From Mayamaea pseudoterrestris (Eukaryota; Bacillariophyta; Bacillariophyceae; Sellaphorales; Sellaphoraceae): DNA of 64,000 nt. Below, one piece after another: positions 30,305 to 42,900 of the stretch; positions within the stretch are counted from its first letter, which is position 1; each line of letters starts with the position of its first letter. A model generated the notes under the pieces. The model was not told the DNA's origin, made no database searches, and saw only the letters and a program-made list of their open reading frames with translations. The stretch lies in contig BROI01000014.1 in assembly GCA_027923505.1 (NCBI GenBank), positions 62,001 to 126,000 on the forward strand. Reading direction: 5' to 3'. The translations under genes were made by a program, and so were the position numbers.

Positions 30305-33300
30305 TACCATATTACGTTTTTTGGGCACCTGCGACGACAGCGTTGCATTCATTAAAGGCGCCTGTGAACGCTTACTTCCCCGTGAATGACGAAACGCTAA
30401 GCTTGAGAGTGTCATGGCGAGAATGCCGCCAGCACTTGTCGCTCGGCTTTGTACTTTTTGAAACGCGAACATGCTCCACCACCAATATTGTCCGTGTTGA
30501 TGACACAAGCGGCAGCAATCAACCATGTAAACGTCAACATTGTGGGGTGAACTATTGTTTATAGCACTACAAGCACTGCGAAATGCGCATTGGAAGCATC
30601 GTTGCCGCTGCCACCGTCTGGCAATATGTGGTGTATCGGAAACTCACTCCACGTGACTACAGCTTCGATCACTTGCATTCGATCGCCAGTCAACTCGAAA
30701 GAGGCATACTGTATAGTTTCGGACAGACCCTTTTGCGATACTTGCGCATGGCAATGTTTTAAAAGAATCGATACGAAAATAGCCCGGCAAAAGCGAGTCT
30801 GAGCAAGTGGCGGTTCTCCGACATGTTGGTCGCCAACAAGTATCGAATCGTTCTTGTGACGTTCGATACCAGTCCACAAATAGAGAGTTTCTCGTTGACG
30901 AGCTTGGTGCTATTGTGAAGGTATTACTTTTACCGGTTAAGATTTGATATTCCTGCTTGGCGCGACCTACACGATTGCGACTGTCGTCGCTTAACGTTAT
31001 CAGTGCTCACCGTCGTGCATACAAGTTAGTGAAACCAGCTTTGTTTATACCTAGGGATGGGATAATTGTCATCAAATCTCCCTTATATAGTGGTGAGCCA
31101 GCTTTGTGGAAACTGAGTCATGGTAAAGATCGGCGAATACTAGTTCCGGGCGTGATAACATTGGGCAGCAGCAGAGTACTCCTGCAGCAAGTGATCGCCC
31201 TCTCTAGCGACGAAGCACTGCGATTTAATTACTTTTTCTGTAGACAATTTACGCGATTCAAGCGAAAGAGGTTTCTTGCTTCGGTCGAGTCGCTGTATAC
31301 ATCTGATGCAAGTGTCCGGATGTACACACGACAAACTTATTTGATTCGACAAAAGAATTTGATATTCATGCTGAGATTTCCATCGAGTCTACCGGTAGTG
31401 CAGCCAACCTATTTGTCAGATCGAAGGCGACTTGTGACACGAAAGATTATCCTGGAGCGCTCGAGACTTCGCCTAGGCTAATCATAAAGATAATCCAAAG
31501 TCTTCTAATGCTAAGGTGACGACGGCAGCTTTTTGATCGTCGCTGCTATTATATTGCTTTGCTGTGGATCAACGATTTGGTCACGCACGCAAACACTTTC
31601 TTCTGCGACGTTGACGACATGCGATATGGCTTGCTTCTCGAGGCCTTCGACGTTGGCTGCTTGGCCTCGTTTTCATGCACACCTCTTTTCCATTGCATGG
31701 CTTCATTTTGCGGCGGCAACTATTAAACAGACAGCGGCTAGTGGTGCAGTACTCTCGTGGAGACGTTGCCAAAAAGCAAGATTTTGGCATAGGTGAATCA
31801 GTTGTCAATGTTGTGGTTTGAGCAACCAACGAATTGCATTCGACTACAATACCGGCCGCGCAATTTGCCAAATAAATTGCAGATGATTGCCGGGGGAATT
31901 TTTTCATGGGTTACGATATAGTTTTTGCACCCAGGATTTGGACGGCTGACCTGCTGATATATTTGCAAAGTGTGCATCCAAACGAATATGATATCTGCTG
32001 ACGCATCTACCATGTACACATTGCCAAGAAATCTTTGCGAGTCGGTGCGGCAGGCTACCGGTACCAGTGGTCTTTTATAGTCAGTCGAGTTCCGATCGAT
32101 TGAACTTTGCCATTTGACACAAATAAGTGATCGACCGGCTGTCGATGGCCATCCGACACACGAAGTAATTTACCGGCTGTCGAAGGGACTAAAACTGCCT
32201 CTGCTGGCATGCATCAATGAGACTGAAACTATTTGCCGCCAAGCGGTGACCGCGCACGAATGGAGTGGTTACCTTTGCCTCGTAAAGTGAACTCTCTGCT
32301 GTGCTTTCGTCAGGTAAATGTGTCGCTGGGAAGTGCGGCAGGTGACACTATAGTATGCGCTGAGAAGAGTTTCTTCGTGAATTTTACATCGTGCCGAGCG
32401 TGACGCATTCAAGCGCTTGCTACGACTAATAGCACCCACGTCCTTGTATTCACAGCTATATCTTCAAGGAGAGGAATGGACGTTGCAACGGGATTTCGGG
32501 GCAAGAAAGTTTGTTGTAGCGCCTGGCGCTCTGGCAGTACTTGGACCTTGTTGCTGCTCAACGGTAGTGAAGACTACTTCGCAAGTAGTAGGTTAAACGA
32601 TGAAGAAGATGTTTCTTTTTGCAACAGCAAGCTTATAGTGTTTTATGCAATCACTAGTTTCAGATTGTGAGCACAAGGCTCGACATTCGACTCGAAAGGC
32701 AGGAACATCCAGGATCATTGAAATGATAAATCTCAAAGAAGAACCCACGTCTGGTGAACAGACAATAATGCCGTTGTTATAGCTGTTGGAGCTTGTTAGC
32801 ATGAAAGCATGAAGACGGAGCGTGCAGAGCGCCATGGTGGAATGGCAACGATCCAATGCAGTCGACGGGAGTACCGGACAGACAAATACGTAAGTACCGG
32901 ACAGACAGAACCCGGACACAGTCAATCTCGACTACGGTGCTCGTTCTAGCGCTTGGCTCGTTCGTGCTTGGTACCTGGTTGCAATGGAGCTCGGCTTTAC
33001 ACATAGCAAAGGCTAGGGCATCTGTGCGTTGGCGCCATTCGACGGAGCTATATGCGTATAACAATTGCTAAGGCTCAGCACTTTCTTGCAGCTTAACGGA
33101 GCTTGTCTTGCCATCTTGCCACTTGTCCAGCTGTCTCGCTTGTTGCCTGCCCAATAAGCAACTGGTGCTTCCGTGGCGATCTGCTGCGACGCATTGCTGC
33201 CTCTAAAATTCTGCCAAAGTAGTACTTGTGGCCTCAAGGCACTCTTTTGCGTCTATTATTCATGGTACACGGTGCGAAGAAGAAGGATGTTCTGCCTAAA

Positions 33301-33973
33301 GGTAAGGTGCTACTTGCCTAGGATACAGACGGTTAGACTAACGAAATTGAGCGCGTAAAACATTTGCATAAGAGCGCCATGTTTTCAACGCTTAGCCTCA
33401 TATGTATGCAAGTGCGAACTTGATTGAGCCCTTGTCTGGATTTTTTGATGAATATGTACTTTGATCAAAATTAGAGCAGTATTATAATTTGGGCGAGCAG
33501 CTATGATTAGCCTGCAACAGAATTCTTAATGGCATGCAGCAAATCTGATTTGGCAACAACTTGTGGGTAGTTTAGTGAAGCTCTAGGATGCTTTGTTAGC
33601 CGCGAACAGAATCACAGAGCTTTTCGGTAGATTGCAACAATGTTACGAGTATCATACTTGTATGATACTGCAATCGCATCAATGGGCGAGCAAGTTTGGG
33701 TAGTGTGGGCGTTTATTGTCAATGGCCACAAACTATCGAAAAAACTGTACTGACACTCCGAGGACAATGACATCTTTTCCGGTCATTTCAGCTACTCCGT
33801 GCTAGGCTTAACTAGAACTTAGTCCGCTAATAAAAATTGCATCCCTCATGACGTCAGCATGACAATTGAATGTTCCCAGACGCTCGTCGGGGAACAGAGG
33901 GACGTCAGCAAATGCCTTCGTCGCGGTCGCCTCCCAAGCAGCCAGCCTCGAAACACTTCGAGCACATCGCACC
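30305..33973. other. 3.7-kb region without a supportable gene
   Basis: Both strands were read. The longest frame (30957-31481, +, 174 codons) starts at TTG, has no early ATG and shows no domain. Small features only: a perfect 10-bp-arm hairpin at 33648-33669 (AGTATCATAC-TT-GTATGATACT) and a short direct repeat of GTACCGGACAGACA near 32870 and 32892. Old repeat sequence or distal regulatory DNA is possible. Confidence 0.5.
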
Positions 33974-36900
33974 ATGACGAGACGAAACGACTCAACGATT
34001 ACGACTACCAAAATGTTTTGGATTTTTGTTTGGATTCCAGTCTGCTTGGGCACAATTACTATCGTTAGATCTCAGCATCTAGACTGCCTTGTCGACGGCA
34101 AGAAACTTGCAAATTCTCGATGGAGTCTTCGACTGGGAAAGTGCTTCAATGGAAGTGACGGACAATTAAACGTACAGCCGAAAAGCTTCAGCGATAATCA
34201 CGCAACATTGACTTGGACGAGCACGACAACAGGCCTGCTCATACCAAAAGGAGGAAAGCTGTCGTTCGACTTGAGCTGTGCCCCGTTTGTCGTTGACATG
34301 GTAGCACACGGGGAAGAGTCGCTTGCACACTTCAACGACGGGACGAAAGCACTTTTCAATAGCAAAGTTGCTAATGGCACGATGCTCCAAATTGTCGTAA
34401 GCAGTGACAAAATTTTGAATGCCATCGCAGTTCCAGTAGTCCGTGACCAGCGCCACCTTTTATGCCAACGCTCGAGCACCATTTCGGTGCATGACGACGC
34501 CAACAATCTTTTGGAAATGCTTATGAACCCAATTGCCGATGGACCCTTACACACTTTAAGCGACGTGCCGACCGCATCTACGTCAAAAGCTTTAGAAATG
34601 TTGCCAGTAGTGGCGCCCAAGGTAAGTTGCGCATGCATTCATTGTCGGGTGTTTTGATTGGCGTGTCTACGGTAGCTGAGCAGATATGTCGCGTACGAAT
34701 GGTTTCCAGCTATTCTTGTGTGCTACCGACTTGGACTCGACGCATTTGCCAACAGGTAGTGCATAAAGGGCATGTCATGTGTACACCTTGCGCTGGCTCT
34801 GACGAGGCATTTGATGAATTTAGAAAATACGAGTCGAGTCTCACAAATTATGCTCCCAGACGCGACAATTTAAGAGGCTTCTTACACGTTATCTTTTGTC
34901 TATTCATTTTAGACACAGGGAGCGACAATAGCCATTGAGGAATATTCACTTGAAACATCATTGCGAGAGCACAAAATCCAAATCACGATGATCTACCATG
35001 ACGATTTCGAACGGCGATTTCAGATCAAGACAAACTACATGATCGTCGCTATAGACGACAATACGGCAAGTTTCTTTGATGGCTTTCGGCTAGTCGGCTC
35101 ACTGTATATAACCGGGCCCGTAAAGCTACGACTTATCGACGCAAGAATACTTGCAGTGCGTCAAGCTTCAGCGGACACGCCCTATACAATCAATGTGAGC
35201 ATGGAAGCTAGCGGCGAGCAACAACAATATAACTACGATTTAAGTCAGTCGTCACCACTTCAATCTAAAGACCGTGCTCTGCAACAGAACTGTCCTACTT
35301 CAACAGTGACTTGTGGACCTACAGGCAAGATCATTTGTTGGAATACCCAAGGAAAGTTCACACAAATTTGTGCATGCCCTACATGCCAATACACATTCCC
35401 TACGGATCCAAGTACATACACATGTGGTTACTGTGATACCAAAACACAGAAAAACACTTGCATACTAGACCCTCCAACAAATTGTACGTCCAATTCGACA
35501 ATGCTGGTGAGACGCTTGCTTGCCAAAACATCACTCACCCACGTAACCTTCTTGTAACAAGCCTGCAGCGCTAGTCCAACGGATGTAAGAGTGTGCCAGG
35601 CTTCAAATCAAGGTCAAGGTGGCGGGTCAACTCAAACCTTTTCTAGTAGTACACTTTGCGTAGCTGACTCTTCAAGAGGAAATAATGACTATTGTGGCTA
35701 TTGTTTTGGAACAGTAACTAAAGCACCAACAAAAGCACCAACAAAGACGCCAACAAAAAGGCCAACAAAAGCTCCAACAAAAGCTCCAACAAAAGCCCCA
35801 ACAAAAGCTCCAACAAAAGTTCCCACAAAAGCTCCTACTCCAGTAGTGGCACCAGTGGCAGCACCTATTGCAGCACCCGTTAAAGCTCCAACTAAAAGCC
35901 CCACCAAGGTAGACTAAACCGTTCATTGTTCCGCCTTTCTATACTTGCAACTTCCCTTATTTGTCTAAATTTCTCCAATATATTTCCATTTTTGGCACAG
36001 GCACCAACGAAGGCACCAAGTAAAGCTCCCACTAAGGTATATCTTTTCAGATCCTTGTTGTCATGTGACTTGCTTGTGGTCTCCCTTAGTTACTTATATC
36101 ATCTCGTTCTGATTGAATGTTGCACAGGCACCCACCAAGGCACCCACCAAAGCACCCACCAAAGCACCCACTAAAGGACCTACCAAGGCACCTACCAAGG
36201 CACCCACCAAGGCACCCACCAAGGCACCCACCAAGGCACCCACCAAGGCACCCACCAAGGCACCCACCAAAGCTCCCACCAAAGCTCCCACCAAGGCTCC
36301 CACCAAGGCACCCACCAAGGCACCCACCAAGGCACCCACCAAGGTACCTACCAAAGCTCCCACCAAAGCTCCCACCAAGGCACCCACCAAGGCACCCACT
36401 AAGGCACCCACCAAGGCACCCACTAAGGCACCCACCAAAGCTCCCACTAAGGTATGTCAAGGCAGGTCATTGTTGTAGCTTGACTTGCTCTTGGCTTTTC
36501 TTTCTCACAAAAACCATCCCCCATGGATTCAATTCTTGCACAGGCACCAAGCAAGGCCCCAACTAAAGCCCCAACAAAGGTATGTCCCAGCAAGATATTG
36601 TTGCAGCTTGACTTGTGCTTCACATCATCTGCTCACTTTTCTCACCACCTGTTTATTCCATGTTGCACAGGCACCAACTAAAGTGCCCACTAAGACACCT
36701 ACTAAGGTTCCAACAAAGGTACGCCCCAGCAGCACATTGTTGCAGGTTGACTTTTGCATTGCATCACTTGCTCACTTGTATCACCTGTTATTGATTGCTA
36801 TGTTGCACAGGCACCAACAAAGGCACCAACAAAGGCACCCACCAAGGCACCCACCAAGGCACCCACCAAGGCACCTACCAAGGCACCCACTAAGGCACCC

Positions 36901-39900
36901 ACCAAAGCTCCCACTAAGGTATGTCAAGGCAGGTCATTGTTGTAGCTTGACTTGCTCTTGGCTTTTCTTTCTCACAAAAACCATCCCCCATGGATTCAAT
37001 TCTTGCACAGGCACCAAGCAAGGCCCCAACTAAAGCCCCAACAAAGGTATGTCACAGCAAGATATTGTTGCAGCTTGACTTGTGCTTCACATCATCTGCT
37101 CACTTTTCTCACCACCTGTTTATTCCATGTTGCACAGGCACCAACTAAAGTGCCCACTAAGACACCTACTAAGGTTCCAACAAAGGTACGCCCCAGCAGC
37201 ACATTGTCGCAGGTTGACTTTTGCATTGCATCACTTGCTCACTTGTATCACCTGTTATTGATTGCTATGTTGCACAGGCACCAACAAAGGCACCCACCAA
37301 GGCACCCACCAAGGCACCCACTAAGGCACCCACCAAAGCTCCCACTAAGGTATGTCAAGGCAGGTCATTGTTGTAGCTTGACTTGCTCTTGGCTTTTCTT
37401 TCTCACAAAAACCATCCCCCATGGATTCAATTCTTGCACAGGCACCAAGCAAGGCCCCAACTAAAGCCCCAACAAAGGTGTGTCCCAGCAAGATATTGTT
37501 GCAGCTTGACTTGTGCTTCACATCATCTGCTCACTTTTCTCACCACCTGTTTATTCCATGTTGCACAGGCACCAACTAAAGTGCCCACTAAGACACCTAC
37601 TAAGGTTCCAACAAACGTACGCCCCAGCAGCACATTGTCGCAGGTTGACTTTTGCATTGCATCACTTGCTCACTTGTATCACCTGTTATTGATTCCTATG
37701 TTGCACAGGCACCAACAAAGGCACCCACCAAGGCACCCACCAAGGCACCCACTAAGGCACCCATCAAAGCTCCCACTAAGGTATGTCAAGGCAGGTCATT
37801 GTTGTAGCTTGACTTGCTCTTGGCTTTTCTTTCTCACAAAAACCATCCCCCATGGATTCAATTCTTGCACAGGCACCAAGCAAGGCCCCAACTAAAGCCC
37901 CAACAAAGGTATGTCACAGCAAGATATTGTTGCAGCTTGACTTGTGCTTCACATCATCTGCTCACTTTTCTCACCACCTGTTTATTCCATGTTGCACAGG
38001 CACCAACTAAAGCACCCACTAAAAGTCCAACTAAGGTACGCCCCTGCACCACCTTCTTTGCAGCTTGACTTGTGCTTCACATCATCTGCTCACTTTTCTC
38101 ACCACCTTTTTATTTCATGTTGCACAGACACCAACTAAAGTGCCTACTAAGACACCTACTAAGGTTCCAACAAAGGTACACCCAGCATCACATAGTTGCA
38201 GGTTGACTTTTGCATTGCATCACTTGCTCACTTGTATCATCTCTTATTGGTTCAATGTTGCACAGACACCTACCAAGGCACCCACCAAGGCACCTACCAA
38301 GGCACCCACCAAGGCACCCACCAAAGCTCCCACCAAGGCACCTACCAAGGCACCCACCAAGGCACCTACCAAGGCACCCACCAAGGCACCCACCAAAGCT
38401 CCCACTAAGGTATGTCAAGGCAGGTCATTGTTGTAACTTGACTTGCTCTTGGCTTTTCTTTCTCACAAAAACCATCCCCCATGGATTCAATTCTTGCACA
38501 GGCACCAAGCAAGGCCCCAACTAAAGCCCCAACAAAAGTATGTCCCAGCAAGATATTGTTGCAGCTTGACTTGCGCTTCACATCACTTGCTTACTTGTAT
38601 CATTCCCATTAATTTTGTGTTGCACAGGCACCAACTAAAGTTCCCACTATGATGCCCACCAAAGCTCCAACTAAGGTATGACACAGTTCACACATTGTTG
38701 CAGCTTGACTTTTGCTTCACGTCATCTGCTTACTTGTATCACTCGTGTTGCGCAGGCACCAAGCAAGTCACCCACCAAAGCTCCCACAATGGTATGCCCA
38801 GCTGCGCATTGTTTCAACTTGTCTTGCTCTTTTCCTCTTTTTCTCACATGTAAAATATTTACCTCATTTTGATTTTCCAGTCACCAACACGAAGGCCAAG
38901 CAGAACTCCTAGCCAGACACCAAGCAGGATGCCTTCACGCACTCCAAGCAGGACACCAAGCAGGACACCTTCGCGCACCCCTAGTAGAAGTCCAAGCCGT
39001 ACACCTTCCCGCACGCCAAGCAGAAGTCCAAGCACAACTCCTAGTCGTACACCTTCACGCACTCCGAGCAGAACACCAAGCAAGACTCCAAGCAGGACTC
39101 CTAGCCGTGCACCAAGCAGAACACCATCTAGCACTCCAAGCAGAACACCAAGCAGGACTCCAAGCCAAAGGCCAAGCAGGTCCCCCAGTCGCACACCTTC
39201 ACGCACTCCAAGCAGGATGCCAAGCAGAACGCCAAGCAGGAATCCAAGCAGGACTCCCAGCCAAACACCATCACGCACTCCAAGCAGATCTCCTAGCCAT
39301 ACACCAAGCAGGACACCCTCACGTACTCCAAGCATGACTCCAAGTAAAGCACCTTCACGTACCCCTAGTAGAACCCCGAGCCACACACCTTCACGCAATC
39401 CGAGCCAAACTCCAAGCAGGACTCCCAGCCTTACACCTTCAGGCACTCCAAGCACAACACCAAGCATCGCACCAAGCAAGACTCCCAGCCATATACCTTC
39501 ACGCACTCCAAGCAGAACACCAAGTCGGAGTCCTAGCCAAACACCAAGCAGGACACCTTCACATGCTCCAAGCGAGATGCCAAGCAGGACTCCCTCACAC
39601 CTCCCAAGCTATATACCTAGTAGGACTCCAAGCCGCACGCCAAGCAGGTCTCCTAGCCAAAAACCTTCACACCCTTCAAGTATACAACAAAGTAGTGCTC
39701 CAAGCCATTCACCTACAAATACTCCAAGCAGCACTCCTAGCCGCATACCAAGCAGGACACCTTCCCACAATCCTAGCAGGCAACCTTCCCCAACTCCAAG
39801 CATAACACCAAGCTTGTCCCCCTCTGTGACTCCCAGTTTGACTCCCAGCACTCACCCCAGCAGCTTGCCATCAAGTGATCCAAGTGATCTAAGTGCCAAG

Positions 39901-42900
39901 CCTAGTGAATCACCTAGCGCTGGACCTAGTCTCCTTCCCAGTGCCACACCAAGCTTGTCCCCCTCTGTGACTCCCAGTTTGACTCCCAGCACTCACCCCA
40001 GCAGCTTGCCATCAAATGTGCCATCAAGTGATCCAAGTGCCAAGCCTAGTGAATCACCTAGCGCTGGACCTAGTCTCCTTCCCAGTGCCACACCAAGCTT
40101 GTCCCCCTCTGTGACTCCCAGTTTGACTCCCAGCACTCACCCCAGCAGCTTGCCATCAAATGTGCCATCAAGTGATCCAAGTGCCAAGCCTAGTGAATCA
40201 CCTAGCGCTGGACCTAGTCTCCTTCCCAGTGCCACACCAAGCTTGTCCCCCTCTGTGACTCCCAGTTTGACTCCCAGCACTCACCCCAGCAGCTTGCCAT
40301 CAAATGTGCCATCAAGTGATCCAAGTGCCAAGCCTAGTGAATCACCTAGCGCTGGACCTAGTCTCCTTCCCAGTGCCACACCAAGCTTGTCCCCCTCTGT
40401 GACTCCCAGTTTGACTCCCAGCACTCACCCCAGCAGCTTGCCATCAAATGTGCCATCAAGTGATCCAAGTGCCAAGCCTAGTGAATCACCTAGCGCTGGA
40501 CCTAGTCTCCTTCCCAGTGCCACACCAAGCTTGTCCCCCTCTGTGACTCCCAGTTTGACTCCCAGCACTCACCCCAGCAGCTTGCCATCAAATGTGCCAT
40601 CAAGTGATCCAAGTGCCAAGCCTAGTGAATCACCTAGCGCTGGACCTAGTCTCCTTCCCAGTGCCACACCAAGCTTGTCCCCCTCTGTGACTCCCAGTTT
40701 GACTCCCAGCAGTTCCCCCAGCAGCTTGCCATCAAATGTGCCATCAAGTGATCCAAGTGCCAAGCCTAGTGAATCACCTAGCGCTGGACCTAGTCTCCTT
40801 CCCAGTGCCACACCAAGCTTGTCCCCCTCTGTGACTCCCAGTTTGACTCCCAGCACTCACCCCAGCAGCTTGCCATCAAATGTGCCATCAAGTGATCCAA
40901 GTGCCAAGCCTAGTGAATCACCTAGCGCTGGACCTAGTCTCCTTCCCAGTGCCACACCAAGCTTGTCCCCCTCTGTGACTCCCAGTTTGACTCCCAGCAC
41001 TCACCCCAGCAGCTTGCCATCAAATGTGCCATCAAGTGATCCAAGTGCCAAGCCTAGTGAATCACCTAGCGCTGGACCTAGTCTCCTTCCCAGTGCCACA
41101 CCAAGCTTGTCCCCCTCTGTGACTCCCAGTTTGACTCCCAGCACTCACCCCAGCAGCTTGCCATCAAATGTGCCATCAAGTGATCCAAGTGCCAAGCCTA
41201 GTGAATCACCTAGCGCTGGACCTAGTCTCCTTCCCAGTGCCACACCAAGCTTGTCCCCCTCTGTGACTCCCAGTTTGACTCCCAGCACTCACCCCAGCAG
41301 CTTGCCATCAAATGTGCCATCAAGTGATCCAAGTGCCAAGCCTAGTGAATCACCTAGCGCTGGACCTAGTCTCCTTCCCAGTGCCACACCAAGCTTGTCC
41401 CCCTCTGTGACTCCCAGTTTGACTCCCAGCACTCACCCCAGCAGCTTGCCATCAAATGTGCCATCAAGTGATCCAAGTGCCAAGCCTAGTGAATCACCTA
41501 GCGCTGGACCTAGTCTCCTTCCCAGTGCCACACCAAGCTTGTCCCCCTCTGTGACTCCCAGTTTGACTCCCAGCACTCACCCCAGCAGCTTGCCATCAAA
41601 TGTGCCATCAAGTGATCCAAGTGCCAAGCCTAGTGAATCACCTAGCGCTGGACCTAGTCTCCTTCCCAGTGCCACACCAAGCTTGTCCCCCTCTGTGACT
41701 CCCAGTTTGACTCCCAGCACTCACCCCAGCAGCTTGTCTGTCCTCCAAGTGCCTGCTGTTTGTCCCAGCACTCACCCCAGCAGCTTGCCATCAAATGTGC
41801 CATCAAGTGATCCAAGTGCCAAGCCTAGTGAATCACCTAGCGCTGGACCTAGTCTCCTTCCCAGTGCCACACCAAGCTTGTCCCCCTCTGTGACTCCCAG
41901 TTTGACTCCCAGCACTCACCCCAGCAGCTTGCCATCAAATGTGCCATCAAGTGGTCCAAGTGCCAAGCCTAGTGAATCACCTAGCGCTGGACCTAGTCTC
42001 CTTCCCAGTGCCACACCAAGCTTGTCCCCCTCTGTGACTCCCAGTTTGACTCCCAGCACTCACCCCAGCAGCTTGCCATCAAATGTGCCATCAAGTGATC
42101 CAAGTGCCAAGCCTAGTGAATCACCTAGCGCTGGACCTAGTCTCCTTCCCAGTGCCACACCAAGCTTGTCCCCCTCTGTGACTCCCAGTTTGACTCCCAG
42201 CACTCACCCCAGCAGCTTGCCATCAAATGTGCCATCAAGTGATCCAAGTGCCAAGCCTAGTGAATCACCTAGCGCTGGACCTAGTCTCCTTCCCAGTGCC
42301 ACACCAAGCTTGTCCCCCTCTGTGACTCCCAGTTTGACTCCCAGCACTCACCCCAGCAGCTTGCCATCAAATGTGCCATCAAGTGATCCAAGTGCCAAGC
42401 CTAGTGAATCACCTAGCGCTGGACCTAGTCTCCTTCCCAGTGCCACACCAAGCTTGTCCCCCTCTGTGACTCCCAGTTTGACTCCCAGCACTCACCCCAG
42501 CAGCTTGCCATCAAATGTGCCATCAAGTGATCCAAGTGCCAAGCCTAGTGAATCACCTAGCGCTGGACCTAGTCTCCTTCCCAGTGCCACACCAAGCTTG
42601 TCCCCCTCTGTGACTCCCAGTTTGACTCCCAGCACTCACCCCAGCAGCTTGCCATCAAATGTGCCATCAAGTGATCCAAGTGCCAAGCCTAGTGAATCAC
42701 CTAGCGCTGGACCTAGTCTCCTTCCCAGTGCCACACCAAGCTTGTCCCCCTCTGTGACTCCCAGTTTGACTCCCAGCACTCACCCCAGCAGCTTGCCATC
42801 AAATGTGCCATCAAGTGATCCAAGTGCCAAGCCTAGTGAATCACCTAGCGCTGGACCTAGTCTCCTTCCCAGTGCCACACCAAGCTTGTCCCCCTCTGTG

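Noticed and set aside
30957-31481. 174-codon plus-strand frame
   Set aside because: Starts at TTG with no early ATG, no splice partner and no domain.
36086-36460. Minus-strand frames coding GALVGALVG and CLGGCLGG repeats
   Set aside because: They are antisense shadows of the 12-base (APTK)n repeat; a stop-free repeat unit is open in several frames at once. No start context, signal or splice logic supports them.
38859-39506. Minus-strand frame of LLGVREGVLLGV-type repeats (also 40569-40856 and others)
   Set aside because: Antisense shadow of the TPSR and 144-bp repeats of the surface-protein gene.
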